Below, in pieces: positions 23,452-30,772 of a stretch of 38,818 nucleotides of DNA. The translations under genes and the position numbers were made by a program. Position 1 is the first letter of the stretch; each line of letters starts with the position of its first letter. The notes under the pieces are model-generated. The model did not search any database, was not told where the DNA came from, and was given only the letters and a program-made list of their open reading frames with translations. This DNA is from an uncultured Azospirillum sp. (GTDB taxonomy: Bacteria; Pseudomonadota; Alphaproteobacteria; RF32; CAG-239), in the NCBI GenBank assembly GCA_900539605.1, contig UQCS01000013.1, positions 1 to 38,818 of the forward strand. The letters run 5' to 3'.

Positions 23452-23973
23452 TTATAAATCTGCCCCGTTCACCCAAAGCTGAATCTGCTTGAGCCTGTTC
23501 TTGAGGTCGATGTTCTCGGCTTTAACCTGATACATGGATTCTAATTCATCCCGAATCGCTACAGCTGCACAGCGTTTGACCATGCCGCCGATAGCTTTCA
23601 TGTCGACTTGGACTTGAGGCAGTTGTACGATATTTTCGGACAACTGATTATGGCTTTCGATAAGGTCAAGAACCCACCGGCGAAATTCTTTTGCGACCGG
23701 TGTCTTGGAGAACATCGCCAACAGATGACAGCCGCGAAGAGAAAAGACGCGAACCTGCTGCTTGCCGCCGGCCGTATCGACTGTGGTTAAAAAGCTCATG
23801 TCCGGTGTGAACTCGTCAGCGTGGCTATCATATATCTTAGCAACTGATATACCACCTTTAACATAGCCCAAGGCTTCCCCGATTTGGGGAACCCCCAAAT
23901 ATGGCAGGTTATTAACGATTACGGGAATTATGGTTTGATTTTTGAAAGTTAATGTAACTAAACTATTTGTCAT
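23452..23973 (-). CDS. Antirepressor C: ANT/Bro-like N-terminal domain protein
   Basis: 173 residues. After the shared MTNSLVTLTFKN start, residues about 15-110 form a phage antirepressor N-terminal domain of the P22 Ant/Bro kind (NNLPYLGVPQIGEALGYVKG, VFSLRGCHLLAMFSKTPVAK, FRRWVLDLI). The motif QVDMKAIGGMVKRCAAVAIR (about 122-141) is nearly identical to antirepressor B. The C-terminus is shorter and ends in KAENIDLKNRLKQIQLWVN, a likely coiled coil. It has its own promoter and leader. No GAAA-loop terminator was found directly after it; transcripts may end at the terminators in the late leader. Confidence 0.83.
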   Translation of the reverse strand: MTNSLVTLTFKNQTIIPVIVNNLPYLGVPQIGEALGYVKGGISVAKIYDSHADEFTPDMSFLTTVDTAGGKQQVRVFSLRGCHLLAMFSKTPVAKEFRRWVLDLIESHNQLSENIVQLPQVQVDMKAIGGMVKRCAAVAIRDELESMYQVKAENIDLKNRLKQIQLWVNGADL

Positions 23974-24193
23974 ATCTATGTTCCTTTATTTCAAATTACC
24001 TTTACACCGAAAAGGCATCGGGAGGTTGAAACACGTGAACATAGACACGCCTATCCTATTCAATATATTCGGATAGCCTCCCGATATGGGTAAATACTTT
24101 AAACAAAAGAGGTCAACAACAATGTTTAAAATAAAAAATCACACTTTCGGGTGCGTTTCCGCTATGTTTAGAGTGTTTCAAGCTCTGTATATA
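23974..24193 (-). ncRNA. Leader C: C4-like antisense RNA and attenuator
   Basis: Nearly identical to leader B except in the tags. On the minus strand: tag AACATAG (24162-24168); hairpin CGCAC/GTGTG with T-run (24140-24155); conserved-loop hairpin; outer stem ATCGGGAGG/CCTCCCGAT (24077-24085 with 24017-24025); inner stem CTATCC/GGATAG (24051-24056 with 24071-24076); antisense tag (complement of GAACATAGA at 24037-24045); target tag at 23975-23983 before the ATG (9 bp of complementarity). The tags changed at all three places relative to B, while the surrounding sequence did not. Confidence 0.72.
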
Positions 24194-24221
24194 ATAATAA
24201 ACGAATCGGACTAAATGTCAA
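24194..24221 (-). promoter_or_regulatory. Promoter of antirepressor cassette C
   Basis: TTGACA (24216-24221), a 16-base spacer and TATTAT (24194-24199). The spacing equals that of cassettes A and B, although the surrounding sequence is different here. Confidence 0.6.
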
Positions 24222-24225
24222 GCCA

Positions 24226-25515
24226 TTATTTATTTTGGTTATCTTTTATCTCTTGAGGATAACATTCTTTTGCCATTTTAACATGCTCTTTAGTAATAAA
24301 AGGTCTAAAATTCTTGTCTTTTTCTTTAATTTTATTCATAGATTCTAGATATTTTTTATAACTCCCTTCTTGTGTAAGAAACCCCGTTAAAAGAAAATAA
24401 GCACTCGCATAAGCGTATTCTTTTGCTTTAACTTTAGAATATTTTTCATGTTCTAAATAATAACTATATGCCCGACAAAATTCATTATTAAAAATAGTGA
24501 ATAAATCAATTCTTCGACACTCATCTAGCTCATCCAAGTCGTTCATACTATCTTTTTCACTAAGAACATGAAAAAAAGAACTATCCGTATTCTTTAAAAT
24601 CCATTTCTTCAATCCAGAAAAATCTTTACCTCTGTATGCATATTTTTTGTAGTCAGGCATATCCTTTTCAGCTAATGATAGTGGAACTCCGTTATATTCT
24701 GTCATATAGCCATCTCCGCAAACAACACAAGCGATCCCCTGTATCGGATAATCCACAGGCTTAAAGAAATAATTATAAAAAGAACCTACCATCCCAGCAA
24801 CACTTGTCAAAACTACAAATCCTGCTATCAAAATTCCTATCACATCCCCCACTAAAACTCGAGGAGATTCAAGACTTGACAAACTAAATACCGATTTACA
24901 AGATTCTTTTATCCTTTGAATAACTTCATCCCTTGATTTAATTTTATCTTGTTTAAAATCATTAACAAAATAAATACAAGCCAATGACCACATAAATAAG
25001 ATAATAGATTTAAGAAAATTAGCAATTTCTTTATTAATGCCGCTAAAATCTTGAGGAATAATAAATATCATTCCTAAAAAAGAAAGTAAGGCCGCTAATA
25101 AAAAGCTTTGAGGCTTATTGTTGTTAAGTTCTGTTTTCAGCTCTTTGAGTTTGTTTTTACCTGTGAGTAAATCTTCTACTCCATAGACAGAATTTAACAA
25201 TCTTTCTTTTCTCTTTTCGGTTAAGCTACCGCCATCTTGAATTAAACGCATAACATCTTTAAACTCATCAACAGATTGCCTGATAGGGTTATAAACATCA
25301 TCATCTATTTCTTTTTCTGCCAAATCTCGCATATCATCAACATAATAGCCATTCTGCATAAGATAATCAGTGAAAGCATCCCTGAATCTTTTTTGGATAT
25401 TTTCTATAAATTTAGCATTATCTAAGATTTTAAGCTGCGCCTGCGTAGGACGGGTTCTAATAGTTGTCCCCACCCGAAACCCGTGTCCTAAACCTTTACT
25501 TATCCACATTACCAT
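24226..25515 (-). CDS. Hypothetical membrane protein
   Basis: 429 residues, no recognised family. It starts MVMWISKGLGHGFRVGTTIR, which looks like a start-anchored motif rather than a signal peptide. Hydrophobic segments at about 135-160 (SFLLAALLSFLGMIFIIP), 167-185 (FLKSIILFMWSLACIYFV) and 225-250 (VGDVIGILIAGFVVLTSVAG) suggest three membrane spans, with cytoplasmic or periplasmic domains either side. An AGAGGTGC ribosome binding site precedes the ATG. AT-rich codon use sets it apart from the head genes, and it sits among accessory cassettes. A membrane-based role such as superinfection exclusion is only a guess. Confidence 0.6.
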   Translation of the reverse strand: MVMWISKGLGHGFRVGTTIRTRPTQAQLKILDNAKFIENIQKRFRDAFTDYLMQNGYYVDDMRDLAEKEIDDDVYNPIRQSVDEFKDVMRLIQDGGSLTEKRKERLLNSVYGVEDLLTGKNKLKELKTELNNNKPQSFLLAALLSFLGMIFIIPQDFSGINKEIANFLKSIILFMWSLACIYFVNDFKQDKIKSRDEVIQRIKESCKSVFSLSSLESPRVLVGDVIGILIAGFVVLTSVAGMVGSFYNYFFKPVDYPIQGIACVVCGDGYMTEYNGVPLSLAEKDMPDYKKYAYRGKDFSGLKKWILKNTDSSFFHVLSEKDSMNDLDELDECRRIDLFTIFNNEFCRAYSYYLEHEKYSKVKAKEYAYASAYFLLTGFLTQEGSYKKYLESMNKIKEKDKNFRPFITKEHVKMAKECYPQEIKDNQNK

Positions 25516-25533
25516 TTTGCACCTCTATTCAAA

Positions 25534-25553
25534 AAGCCCTCCGAAGAGAGCTT
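25534..25553 (-). terminator. Terminator after the lipoprotein/membrane protein pair
   Basis: On the minus strand, AAGCTCTC/GAGGGCTT (8 bp with two G-U pairs) with a TTCG loop is followed by TTTTGAAT. It separates the upstream two-gene cassette from the membrane protein gene. Confidence 0.78.
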
Positions 25554-25562
25554 AAGTTTCAA

Positions 25563-25955
25563 CTATGCTTTCTCAGGCTGTTGAGTTTCAGTCGACGGTT
25601 TTTCAACGTAAACAACTTTAACTTCCTGCTTGCCTTCAGATAATCCCATAACTAAAGCCAAGATGTTCATAATCGTTGGAACCAACGGAATAAAACCAAG
25701 AATCAAGTCAAAAAACCCACCAATTAGTGGGAAAGCAACCAAATATCGTTTATCAATTTTCTTTCCGCGAGAGTTGGCGATTAAAGCTAAAATAACATAA
25801 TTAAAGAAAAGAAGCCAATTAACTACGGATGCCATATTTTTAACATCTTCGGCAGTCGTACCACTATCCATAACTCCACCTATGACAGCCATTCTCCACA
25901 GATAAGTAAACAACATAACAATCAAATACAAAATAACAAAAGCTGGTGTTTTCAT
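25563..25955 (-). CDS. Small integral membrane protein
   Basis: 130 residues from the ATG at 25955, which has an AAAGGAAAG site upstream; a TTG 15 bases earlier is less likely. Three to four hydrophobic segments are visible: TPAFVILYLIVMLFTYLW (near 3-20), NWLLFFNYVILALIA (near 46-60), and YLVAFPLIGGFFDLILGFIP with a following helix. The last 25 residues are charged and probably cytoplasmic. No family is recognised. It follows the lipoprotein gene closely, and the two are closed by a terminator, so they form one cassette. Confidence 0.65.
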   Translation of the reverse strand: MKTPAFVILYLIVMLFTYLWRMAVIGGVMDSGTTAEDVKNMASVVNWLLFFNYVILALIANSRGKKIDKRYLVAFPLIGGFFDLILGFIPLVPTIMNILALVMGLSEGKQEVKVVYVEKPSTETQQPEKA

Positions 25956-25966
25956 TTTCTTTCCTT

Positions 25967-26806
25967 TCAAAAAGCTTCTAATCTTTTAAGTTTATAAACA
26001 GTTTTCCCCGCTCCCAGAACGCTACTATAATTAAAGCTTCCGGTTCTCACAAAATAGCCTCCGGGGGCGGCTACATTATCCGGCATTTCTGCGTCTGTCT
26101 TATTATGCGAAACAAACACGACCTGACCCGGAAAATAATTTACTGTTCTAGCTTGCAACAAAGTGCCTCCGCTGACTTGCTGGAAGACAAGGAACTGTTG
26201 TTCCCCGGCCACAAGTATACAACTGCTGGGCAAGGGACGCCCTGTAATGAAATAGGATGTCATGTCTGATGGCTCCGGACAGAACTTATACCCATACTTT
26301 TTCTCTATACTTTTTATTTGAGCGTCATACTCTTTTATTCTTTTATCTTCGTCTTCCTTGTTCAGCTTATCCCAATATTCATCAAGCTTTCGAGTAACCA
26401 AAGCTTGAGTTTCTGGAGAACAATCAAAACCTTCTTTAGTTTTAACATCATTTTCAAAGTTTGAAAGTTCTTGATCTATTGCCGCCTGTGTGTTTATTTT
26501 GGCGAATTTATTTTTTACGTCCTTTTCAAATTCGGCTTTAGCCATTTCTTTCTTTTCTTCGCCGATTTCCGATATAATCTGAAGATACATTTTTTCCGCA
26601 GCATTTTTATAAGACTTCCAAGGATTGGAAGTGTTCAAAAATTCTTTATGAATTATTGAACATATTTTTTTATTCTTTTCAGCTTCAGGGTTAACAACAT
26701 TATCAATTATCTGTTTGCTGTTATCAATCGCAGCTTGCACATATGGAGGAATCTGGCATCCTGCTAATAGGTAAGACATCCCTAATACAAAAGTTTTTTT
26801 AGTCAT
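25967..26806 (-). CDS. Putative lipoprotein
   Basis: 279 residues. A short signal peptide (MTKKTFVLGMSYLLAGC) ends in a lipobox LAGC, with Cys17 as the lipid anchor. The mature part has a long helical charged stretch (about 40-175) and a C-terminal beta-rich domain (SCILVAGEQQFLVFQQVSGG, FPGQVVFVSHNK). No family is recognised. It has its own promoter and a downstream membrane protein, the typical set-up of a cargo unit expressed from a prophage. A role at the cell surface such as blocking secondary infection is possible but not shown. Confidence 0.7.
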   Translation of the reverse strand: MTKKTFVLGMSYLLAGCQIPPYVQAAIDNSKQIIDNVVNPEAEKNKKICSIIHKEFLNTSNPWKSYKNAAEKMYLQIISEIGEEKKEMAKAEFEKDVKNKFAKINTQAAIDQELSNFENDVKTKEGFDCSPETQALVTRKLDEYWDKLNKEDEDKRIKEYDAQIKSIEKKYGYKFCPEPSDMTSYFITGRPLPSSCILVAGEQQFLVFQQVSGGTLLQARTVNYFPGQVVFVSHNKTDAEMPDNVAAPGGYFVRTGSFNYSSVLGAGKTVYKLKRLEAF

Positions 26807-26839
26807 ATCATTTCTATTTTTGATTAAAATTTTTAGGAT

Positions 26840-26868
26840 ACACTACCAAAGGTTAGAAAAAGAGTCAA
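26840..26868 (-). promoter_or_regulatory. Promoter of the lipoprotein cassette
   Basis: TTGACT (26863-26868), a 17-base spacer and TAGTGT (26840-26845) on the minus strand, overlapping the stop codon of the preceding gene. Confidence 0.5.
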
Positions 26869-27065
26869 TCGGGTTTATGTTTTTCAACATTAAAATCGGT
26901 TCTTTCATAGAAATTGAAGGTTTGCGCCCATTGATAAAATAATTTTTCTTGTTCATTCCATCGACATATGAAAAAAATATGGTCATCATAAGGTTTCAGA
27001 TATCCGCCGCGGAAAGTTACTATTTTACCCTTCTTAACCTTTTTTAACGCTGATAAAAATTTCAT
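26865..27065 (-). CDS. Small hypothetical protein (weak DUF2829/Tad2 resemblance)
   Basis: 66 residues from the ATG at 27065, which has AAAGGT six bases upstream; in-frame starts further up lie inside the preceding gene. The N-terminus MKFLSALKKVKKGKIVTFRG recalls the F..AL..LKKGKKV.R pattern of DUF2829 phage proteins, a family that includes the Thoeris anti-defence protein Tad2. The middle (HIFFICRW) and end (TFNFYERTDF) are only loosely compatible. It is the last gene of the early minus-strand group. The family link is weak. Confidence 0.55.
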   Translation of the reverse strand: MKFLSALKKVKKGKIVTFRGGYLKPYDDHIFFICRWNEQEKLFYQWAQTFNFYERTDFNVEKHKPD

Positions 27066-27069
27066 TTCT

Positions 27070-27663
27070 TTACCTTTCATCTGATTTTCCAAGTCTTTTA
27101 TAATAATCTTCGATATTATCCCAAAAATTGACCGTGGACATGCCGGTAATTTGCGGGCGCGGTATCCTTATCTTTCCCCAGTAGTGCTCACAGAGCCGGT
27201 TTAACCCTGTGCTGATATAACGTTTCAGCAGCTCTAAATCGTTCTTATACTGGTCGTCACGGAGATGCGGAATTTTAATCTCCTCATCCAAACAACAAAC
27301 CATGCGTACGGCAAAAACTTCTTCCCTCATCAAACAGGCTATTGCTTTGCCGTAGCGATCGCGGGCATCAAACACCGCTGGGGACGGATCCAGCATCGGC
27401 GAACTTTCAACCCGCGGCTTCTCGTAATCGATGCAATTAAAACCGGAATAACCCGACTTATGAAAATCCGCTGCCAGCCTTAATCCGGCCGCCATGCGGT
27501 CATCGTCGGAATATTGACTGGTAACCTGCCCGAGCCACCCCTTGTCGCGATATTTTTCCAAAACTGTGCGCTTATAATACACCCCATCTTTTTTGATTAA
27601 ACCTTTTCTTTTGGCTTCGGCCGGTGTAATATACTCATCGGATTTTTTAGTTTTTTTTCTCAT
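27070..27663 (-). CDS. DUF6456-like regulatory protein
   Basis: 197 residues from the ATG at 27663, which overlaps the upstream stop as ATGA and has GGTGGAG before it. The middle (MAAGLRLAADFHKSGYSG) and the C-terminus (REEVFAVRMVCCLDEEIKIP, then ISTGLNRLCEHYWG) fit the DUF6456 pattern of a helical domain with a conserved VC and a closing GLxxLxxHY, known mostly from alphaproteobacterial regulators. It lies at the end of the replication group, a common place for a late-gene activator, so it could switch on the late promoter. Confidence 0.6.
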   Translation of the reverse strand: MRKKTKKSDEYITPAEAKRKGLIKKDGVYYKRTVLEKYRDKGWLGQVTSQYSDDDRMAAGLRLAADFHKSGYSGFNCIDYEKPRVESSPMLDPSPAVFDARDRYGKAIACLMREEVFAVRMVCCLDEEIKIPHLRDDQYKNDLELLKRYISTGLNRLCEHYWGKIRIPRPQITGMSTVNFWDNIEDYYKRLGKSDER

Positions 27664-28055
27664 ATCTCCACCCATTTTATGCAATTATTTTTGTAATCAG
27701 GAACTTTTTTTAACCGTTGCCGGAATTGATATTTTTTTCTGTTCTTCTTTTCAAGCTCTGAAACATCCAACGCTTCAATTCCAAGCTTTGAACAAATAAA
27801 CGCTGACATATCTTTAATTTCGGACGAAGAATATTTGGTCAGTTTTGCAATAGTTGGCCAAGTTCGCAAAGTCCGTTCGGCAATTGCTGTTGTGGAATAG
27901 CCGGCCATCCGCAAGGCGCACCATAACATCTTACGGGCACTCACTAACTCTTTACGACGACTCTGGCCTAAAAGCTCTTTTCGTGAAATATGAACACTTC
28001 TTTCAACTTCCGCCAAAATATTTTCAAACAATGTAGAAAAACTATGTTCTGCCAT
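27660..28055 (-). CDS. DnaA domain IV-like DNA-binding protein
   Basis: 131 residues from the ATG at 28055, which overlaps the upstream stop (TGATG). Residues about 20-70 (ISRKELLGQSRRKELVSARK, MLWCALRMAGYSTTAIAERT) resemble the C-terminal DNA-binding domain of DnaA, including the basic SRR..L..AR..L stretch and a following helix-turn-helix. The sequence after it is basic. It has no ATPase domain, so it is not a full initiator. Such proteins are common in alphaproteobacterial phages and probably bind the origin or act as regulators. Confidence 0.6.
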   Translation of the reverse strand: MAEHSFSTLFENILAEVERSVHISRKELLGQSRRKELVSARKMLWCALRMAGYSTTAIAERTLRTWPTIAKLTKYSSSEIKDMSAFICSKLGIEALDVSELEKKNRKKYQFRQRLKKVPDYKNNCIKWVEI

Positions 28056-28672
28056 CACGCCCCCATCTCCCAATGCGAAGCCAGCCATTTGCCGCTATCT
28101 GCCGCGGACCGCGACACCGGTATCGTGCTATTTTTTCCACCAACTTCATGCTGGCGAATATTCTCGGCAATATCGTCGATATCGTTGAAATAACCACGAT
28201 CAAAGCACTCTCTGACTTTCCGGCTATAATCCCAAAAACGAGCTTCCGGCAGCCTGTCAACGCGTTCGGCAAAAATAGCGTCGACCGCTTTTTTGTACCA
28301 AAATCGCAGGTTTTTATTACCTCCGCGTATCATCAAAGCCCGCGCCAAATCAATCCCCACCCAATACCGCCAGTTACTTTCGTCAAACCGTGAAGCTTGA
28401 ACATCGACGGAAAAGCTGTCTTTTTCAACCTCTTTTTTCGAGTTCAAAATCGCCAAAATCTGAGCAACCCGGGGACTGGTTTTGTTGTTTTTGAAATTCC
28501 AGTATTCGTCGATGGCCTGCAAAACATCGGACAGGTCATACTCGGTAAACGCAGCTTTCCACGCCGCCACTTTTTCGGTGTTTTTCTCGGCAAAACGGAT
28601 GATTTCTTCGTCAGTCGTGTCACCGACGTACAATTCGTTGATATGTTTCAAAATTTCAAGCTCTTTCTTCAT
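28055..28672 (-). CDS. Hypothetical replication-region protein
   Basis: 205 residues from the ATG at 28672, with a GAGGAAGG site upstream. No named family is recognised. The N-terminal third (EILKHINELYVGDTTDEEII) and the segment VLQAIDEYWNFKNNKTSPRV look like the N-terminal domain of phage helicase-loader or replisome proteins, in which a variable stretch is followed by SPRVAQILA. It lies between a replisome organiser-like gene and a DnaA-like gene, so a role in replication is plausible. Confidence 0.5.
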   Translation of the reverse strand: MKKELEILKHINELYVGDTTDEEIIRFAEKNTEKVAAWKAAFTEYDLSDVLQAIDEYWNFKNNKTSPRVAQILAILNSKKEVEKDSFSVDVQASRFDESNWRYWVGIDLARALMIRGGNKNLRFWYKKAVDAIFAERVDRLPEARFWDYSRKVRECFDRGYFNDIDDIAENIRQHEVGGKNSTIPVSRSAADSGKWLASHWEMGA

Positions 28673-28683
28673 TTTTCCCTTCC

Positions 28684-29424
28684 TCACAACCAACTCAAAG
28701 CCTCAGGTTTTTGTGCCGGCTCTTCCGACAGCCAAGCTAACGGTTCTTGCGCTTTACGGCCGCTGGCCGCCGGGGCTTCTTCACGTTCCCAGTTCCGCAC
28801 TGCTGCCCTCCAATCTTTCATTTTGCTTTTGCCCACCAGCCAACCCTTTGACTGGTAAAAATCAACAAACTTCTCGGCGTTGACGCTGTTGCCCCTTTCT
28901 CGGCAATAGGTGAAAACCTGTTCAACCGTTGGCGGAATGAATTTTTTGTTTTTTTCTTTTTCGCCCTCCGTGGGTGTCGGTGCAGGCTCGCCAGCGCTAA
29001 CTACACACTCTGAGGATTTATCCGAAGAGTGGGTAGTTATAATTTCCTGTTTCTTGTTTTCTGCTTCAGTTTCTGTTTCAAGAAAGGAGTGATTTTTTTG
29101 ATTTTCGTTTTTTTTCAAAAATTCATTTTGATTTTTTTGATTATTTTTGATTTCGTTTGATTTCGTTTGATTTTCGGAAGAATCAAAATTGTTTTGATTT
29201 TTACCACGGCGACCCGCGCCTTCCCTTGCACCGCCTCGGCTCTCCTCTTTATCCAAGCTTGGCTTAATCGCAACGATAAGAGCGGCCAGTATCGGATCTT
29301 CCGGTTCAATGTCGCGAAAGACATAATCCATTAATGCGTCATAAAAACGCAACCTTAATTCGTCCGGCAATTTGTGCGCCATTTCATCAAAGTTGGCAAA
29401 AAACATAAAACGATCTTTACTCAT
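28684..29424 (-). CDS. Replisome organiser-like protein (DUF6291)
   Basis: 246 residues. The N-terminus (FMFFANFDEMAHKLPDELRL, then RFYDALMDYVF) matches DUF6291. The middle is a low-complexity Asn/Lys/Glu linker (about 75-150). The C-terminus (PTVEQVFTYCRERGNSVNAE, KFVDFYQSKGW, KMKDWRAAVRNWER) is the conserved end of phage replication initiators and replisome organisers. It probably binds the phage origin or recruits the host helicase. It overlaps the methyltransferase gene at 29421-29424. Confidence 0.75.
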   Translation of the reverse strand: MSKDRFMFFANFDEMAHKLPDELRLRFYDALMDYVFRDIEPEDPILAALIVAIKPSLDKEESRGGAREGAGRRGKNQNNFDSSENQTKSNEIKNNQKNQNEFLKKNENQKNHSFLETETEAENKKQEIITTHSSDKSSECVVSAGEPAPTPTEGEKEKNKKFIPPTVEQVFTYCRERGNSVNAEKFVDFYQSKGWLVGKSKMKDWRAAVRNWEREEAPAASGRKAQEPLAWLSEEPAQKPEALSWL

Positions 29425-30128
29425 TTTATCCCCTTTGTAGTTAGGTTTTTATTTTGAGGTAATTCAAAAATTGAAATTTGTTTGCGCGCGTCTTCCAGCC
29501 GCTTGACGCTTGCCTCCCAATAGCCCCGGTCTTTCTCAATACAGACAAAACGCCGCCCCAAATTATGAGCTGCAACGGCAGTAGTACCGGAACCCGAGAA
29601 TGGATCAAGGATGATGTTGCCGGGCTTTGAGAAATCCTGCAAAATAGCTTGAAACAATTTTAATGGTTTTTGTGTCGGATGAATCCTTTTTCCTTTTTCT
29701 TCCTTTCCCGTAATAAAACCCATATTAACGTTTGTATATTTTTTCATCGGGAATGAAAAACTTGTCCATGCAAGCTCACAGTCAGAAAACGGATTCTTCA
29801 AATTATATTGCCCGATTTTATCCCAAACAATCCAAGCATTTGTCGGCTTTAAATGTACTGTAAAATAATTGCCACCAAAGATTATTTGATGTTTTGAAAC
29901 TCTGAACATTTCCATAAAGATTTCTTCAGAAGGGATTTTATTATTCCAGTCAAATTTATCATATTCTTTATAAGCGACGTTCAATCCAAATTTTGACTTA
30001 AATTTTGATCCAATTCCATAAGGTGGATCCGTTAAAACCAAATCAACGCATTTGTCCGGCAATTTTCTTAAAACATCCAGACAATCGGCATTGATGATTT
30101 TATTTTTGTATTCTTTCAAATTCATCAT
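29421..30128 (-). CDS. DNA adenine/cytosine-N4 methyltransferase
   Basis: 235 residues. The catalytic motif DPPY is at residues 34-37 and the SAM-binding motif DPFSGSGTT at 175-183, in the order of the beta-class N4/N6 methyltransferases. HPTQKPLKL precedes the SAM motif, as in this family. No restriction enzyme gene is nearby, so it is a solitary methyltransferase that could protect phage DNA or regulate genes. The start overlaps the preceding stop as ATGA (30125-30128). Its target sequence cannot be read from the sequence. Confidence 0.88.
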   Translation of the reverse strand: MMNLKEYKNKIINADCLDVLRKLPDKCVDLVLTDPPYGIGSKFKSKFGLNVAYKEYDKFDWNNKIPSEEIFMEMFRVSKHQIIFGGNYFTVHLKPTNAWIVWDKIGQYNLKNPFSDCELAWTSFSFPMKKYTNVNMGFITGKEEKGKRIHPTQKPLKLFQAILQDFSKPGNIILDPFSGSGTTAVAAHNLGRRFVCIEKDRGYWEASVKRLEDARKQISIFELPQNKNLTTKGIK

Positions 30129-30364
30129 AGGTTAAAGATTCCTTCCGGCGTTACTTTTATTTCCAAACACGGATAAGCGCTATAACGCTTTTTGACCAGT
30201 TCCCGCGCGGCGGTTTTTGCCATCTCGATCTGCTCGCCCTGCTCTTTTTCGCTCATCTGTCGATAAGGCTTCGGGAACGCCCGCAGCCGATCAATTAAAA
30301 ACGTGGCGATATCACCAGTTAAAGTTTCTTTCGCCAATTTGGCACCAAATTCGTTGTTGTTCAT
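30125..30364 (-). CDS. Small hypothetical early protein
   Basis: 79 residues, no recognised family. The segment DRLRAFPKPYRQMSEKEQGE followed by QIEMAKTAARELVKKRYSAY looks like a helical, DNA-associated early phage protein. A GGAAAC ribosome binding site lies before the ATG. It is translationally coupled to the methyltransferase. Confidence 0.6.
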   Translation of the reverse strand: MNNNEFGAKLAKETLTGDIATFLIDRLRAFPKPYRQMSEKEQGEQIEMAKTAARELVKKRYSAYPCLEIKVTPEGIFNL

Positions 30365-30442
30365 TTTGTTTCCTTTCTTTTGTTGACTAAAAAAATTAAA
30401 ACGTTAAAATTCACTCATAAATTTTGTTTTGGAGTGATAAAT

Positions 30443-30634
30443 ATGAATGAGATTTCGGATAAAGACAGCCTAGATGTTATTCGGCTAAAAAATGTAATTT
30501 CCTCAATGCAGCGTAACTATGATATTCTCATTGCCGAATACGAAGATGAGCTTAATTTTTATCGCAAAAACTATCCTCAGGCATATTATGTTTATGAGTC
30601 CTATTGCGAAGATAAAAAGAATTCATCATTTTAG
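30443..30634 (+). CDS. Small hypothetical protein, opposite to early genes
   Basis: 63 residues from the ATG at 30443, which has GGAGTGA seven bases upstream; a longer frame from 30380 has no such site. The product is acidic and helical (NEISDKDSLDVIRLKNVISS, then EDELNFYRKNYPQAYY). It reads against the minus-strand early group and overlaps the 3' end of the next gene for 83 bases. No family is recognised. It could be expressed in the lysogen. Confidence 0.5.
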   Translation: MNEISDKDSLDVIRLKNVISSMQRNYDILIAEYEDELNFYRKNYPQAYYVYESYCEDKKNSSF

Positions 30635-30761
30635 CGTTCTTTTTCTCCAACTCCTCGATTAAAATATTTATTGCTCTTTTTTGTTTGATGATGCCGAAAT
30701 GCCTACCGAAACAATACCCAGCACTAAAGCTTGCTATTGCTGTTAAAAGCAAATTTACCAT
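30552..30761 (-). CDS. Small membrane-anchored hypothetical protein
   Basis: 69 residues with a strong AAGGAG ribosome binding site. The N-terminus (MVNLLLTAIASFSAGYCFGR) is one membrane span, followed by a charged coiled-coil-like tail (INILIEELEKKNAKMM). It lies just after the Cro-like gene in the minus-strand early transcript. Its 3' end overlaps a gene on the other strand (30552-30634). Confidence 0.6.
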   Translation of the reverse strand: MVNLLLTAIASFSAGYCFGRHFGIIKQKRAINILIEELEKKNAKMMNSFYLRNRTHKHNMPEDSFCDKN

Positions 30762-30772
30762 TAGTTTTCTCC

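Noticed and set aside
29421..30128. Complete restriction-modification system
   Set aside because: Only a methyltransferase is present; neighbouring genes show no endonuclease motifs.
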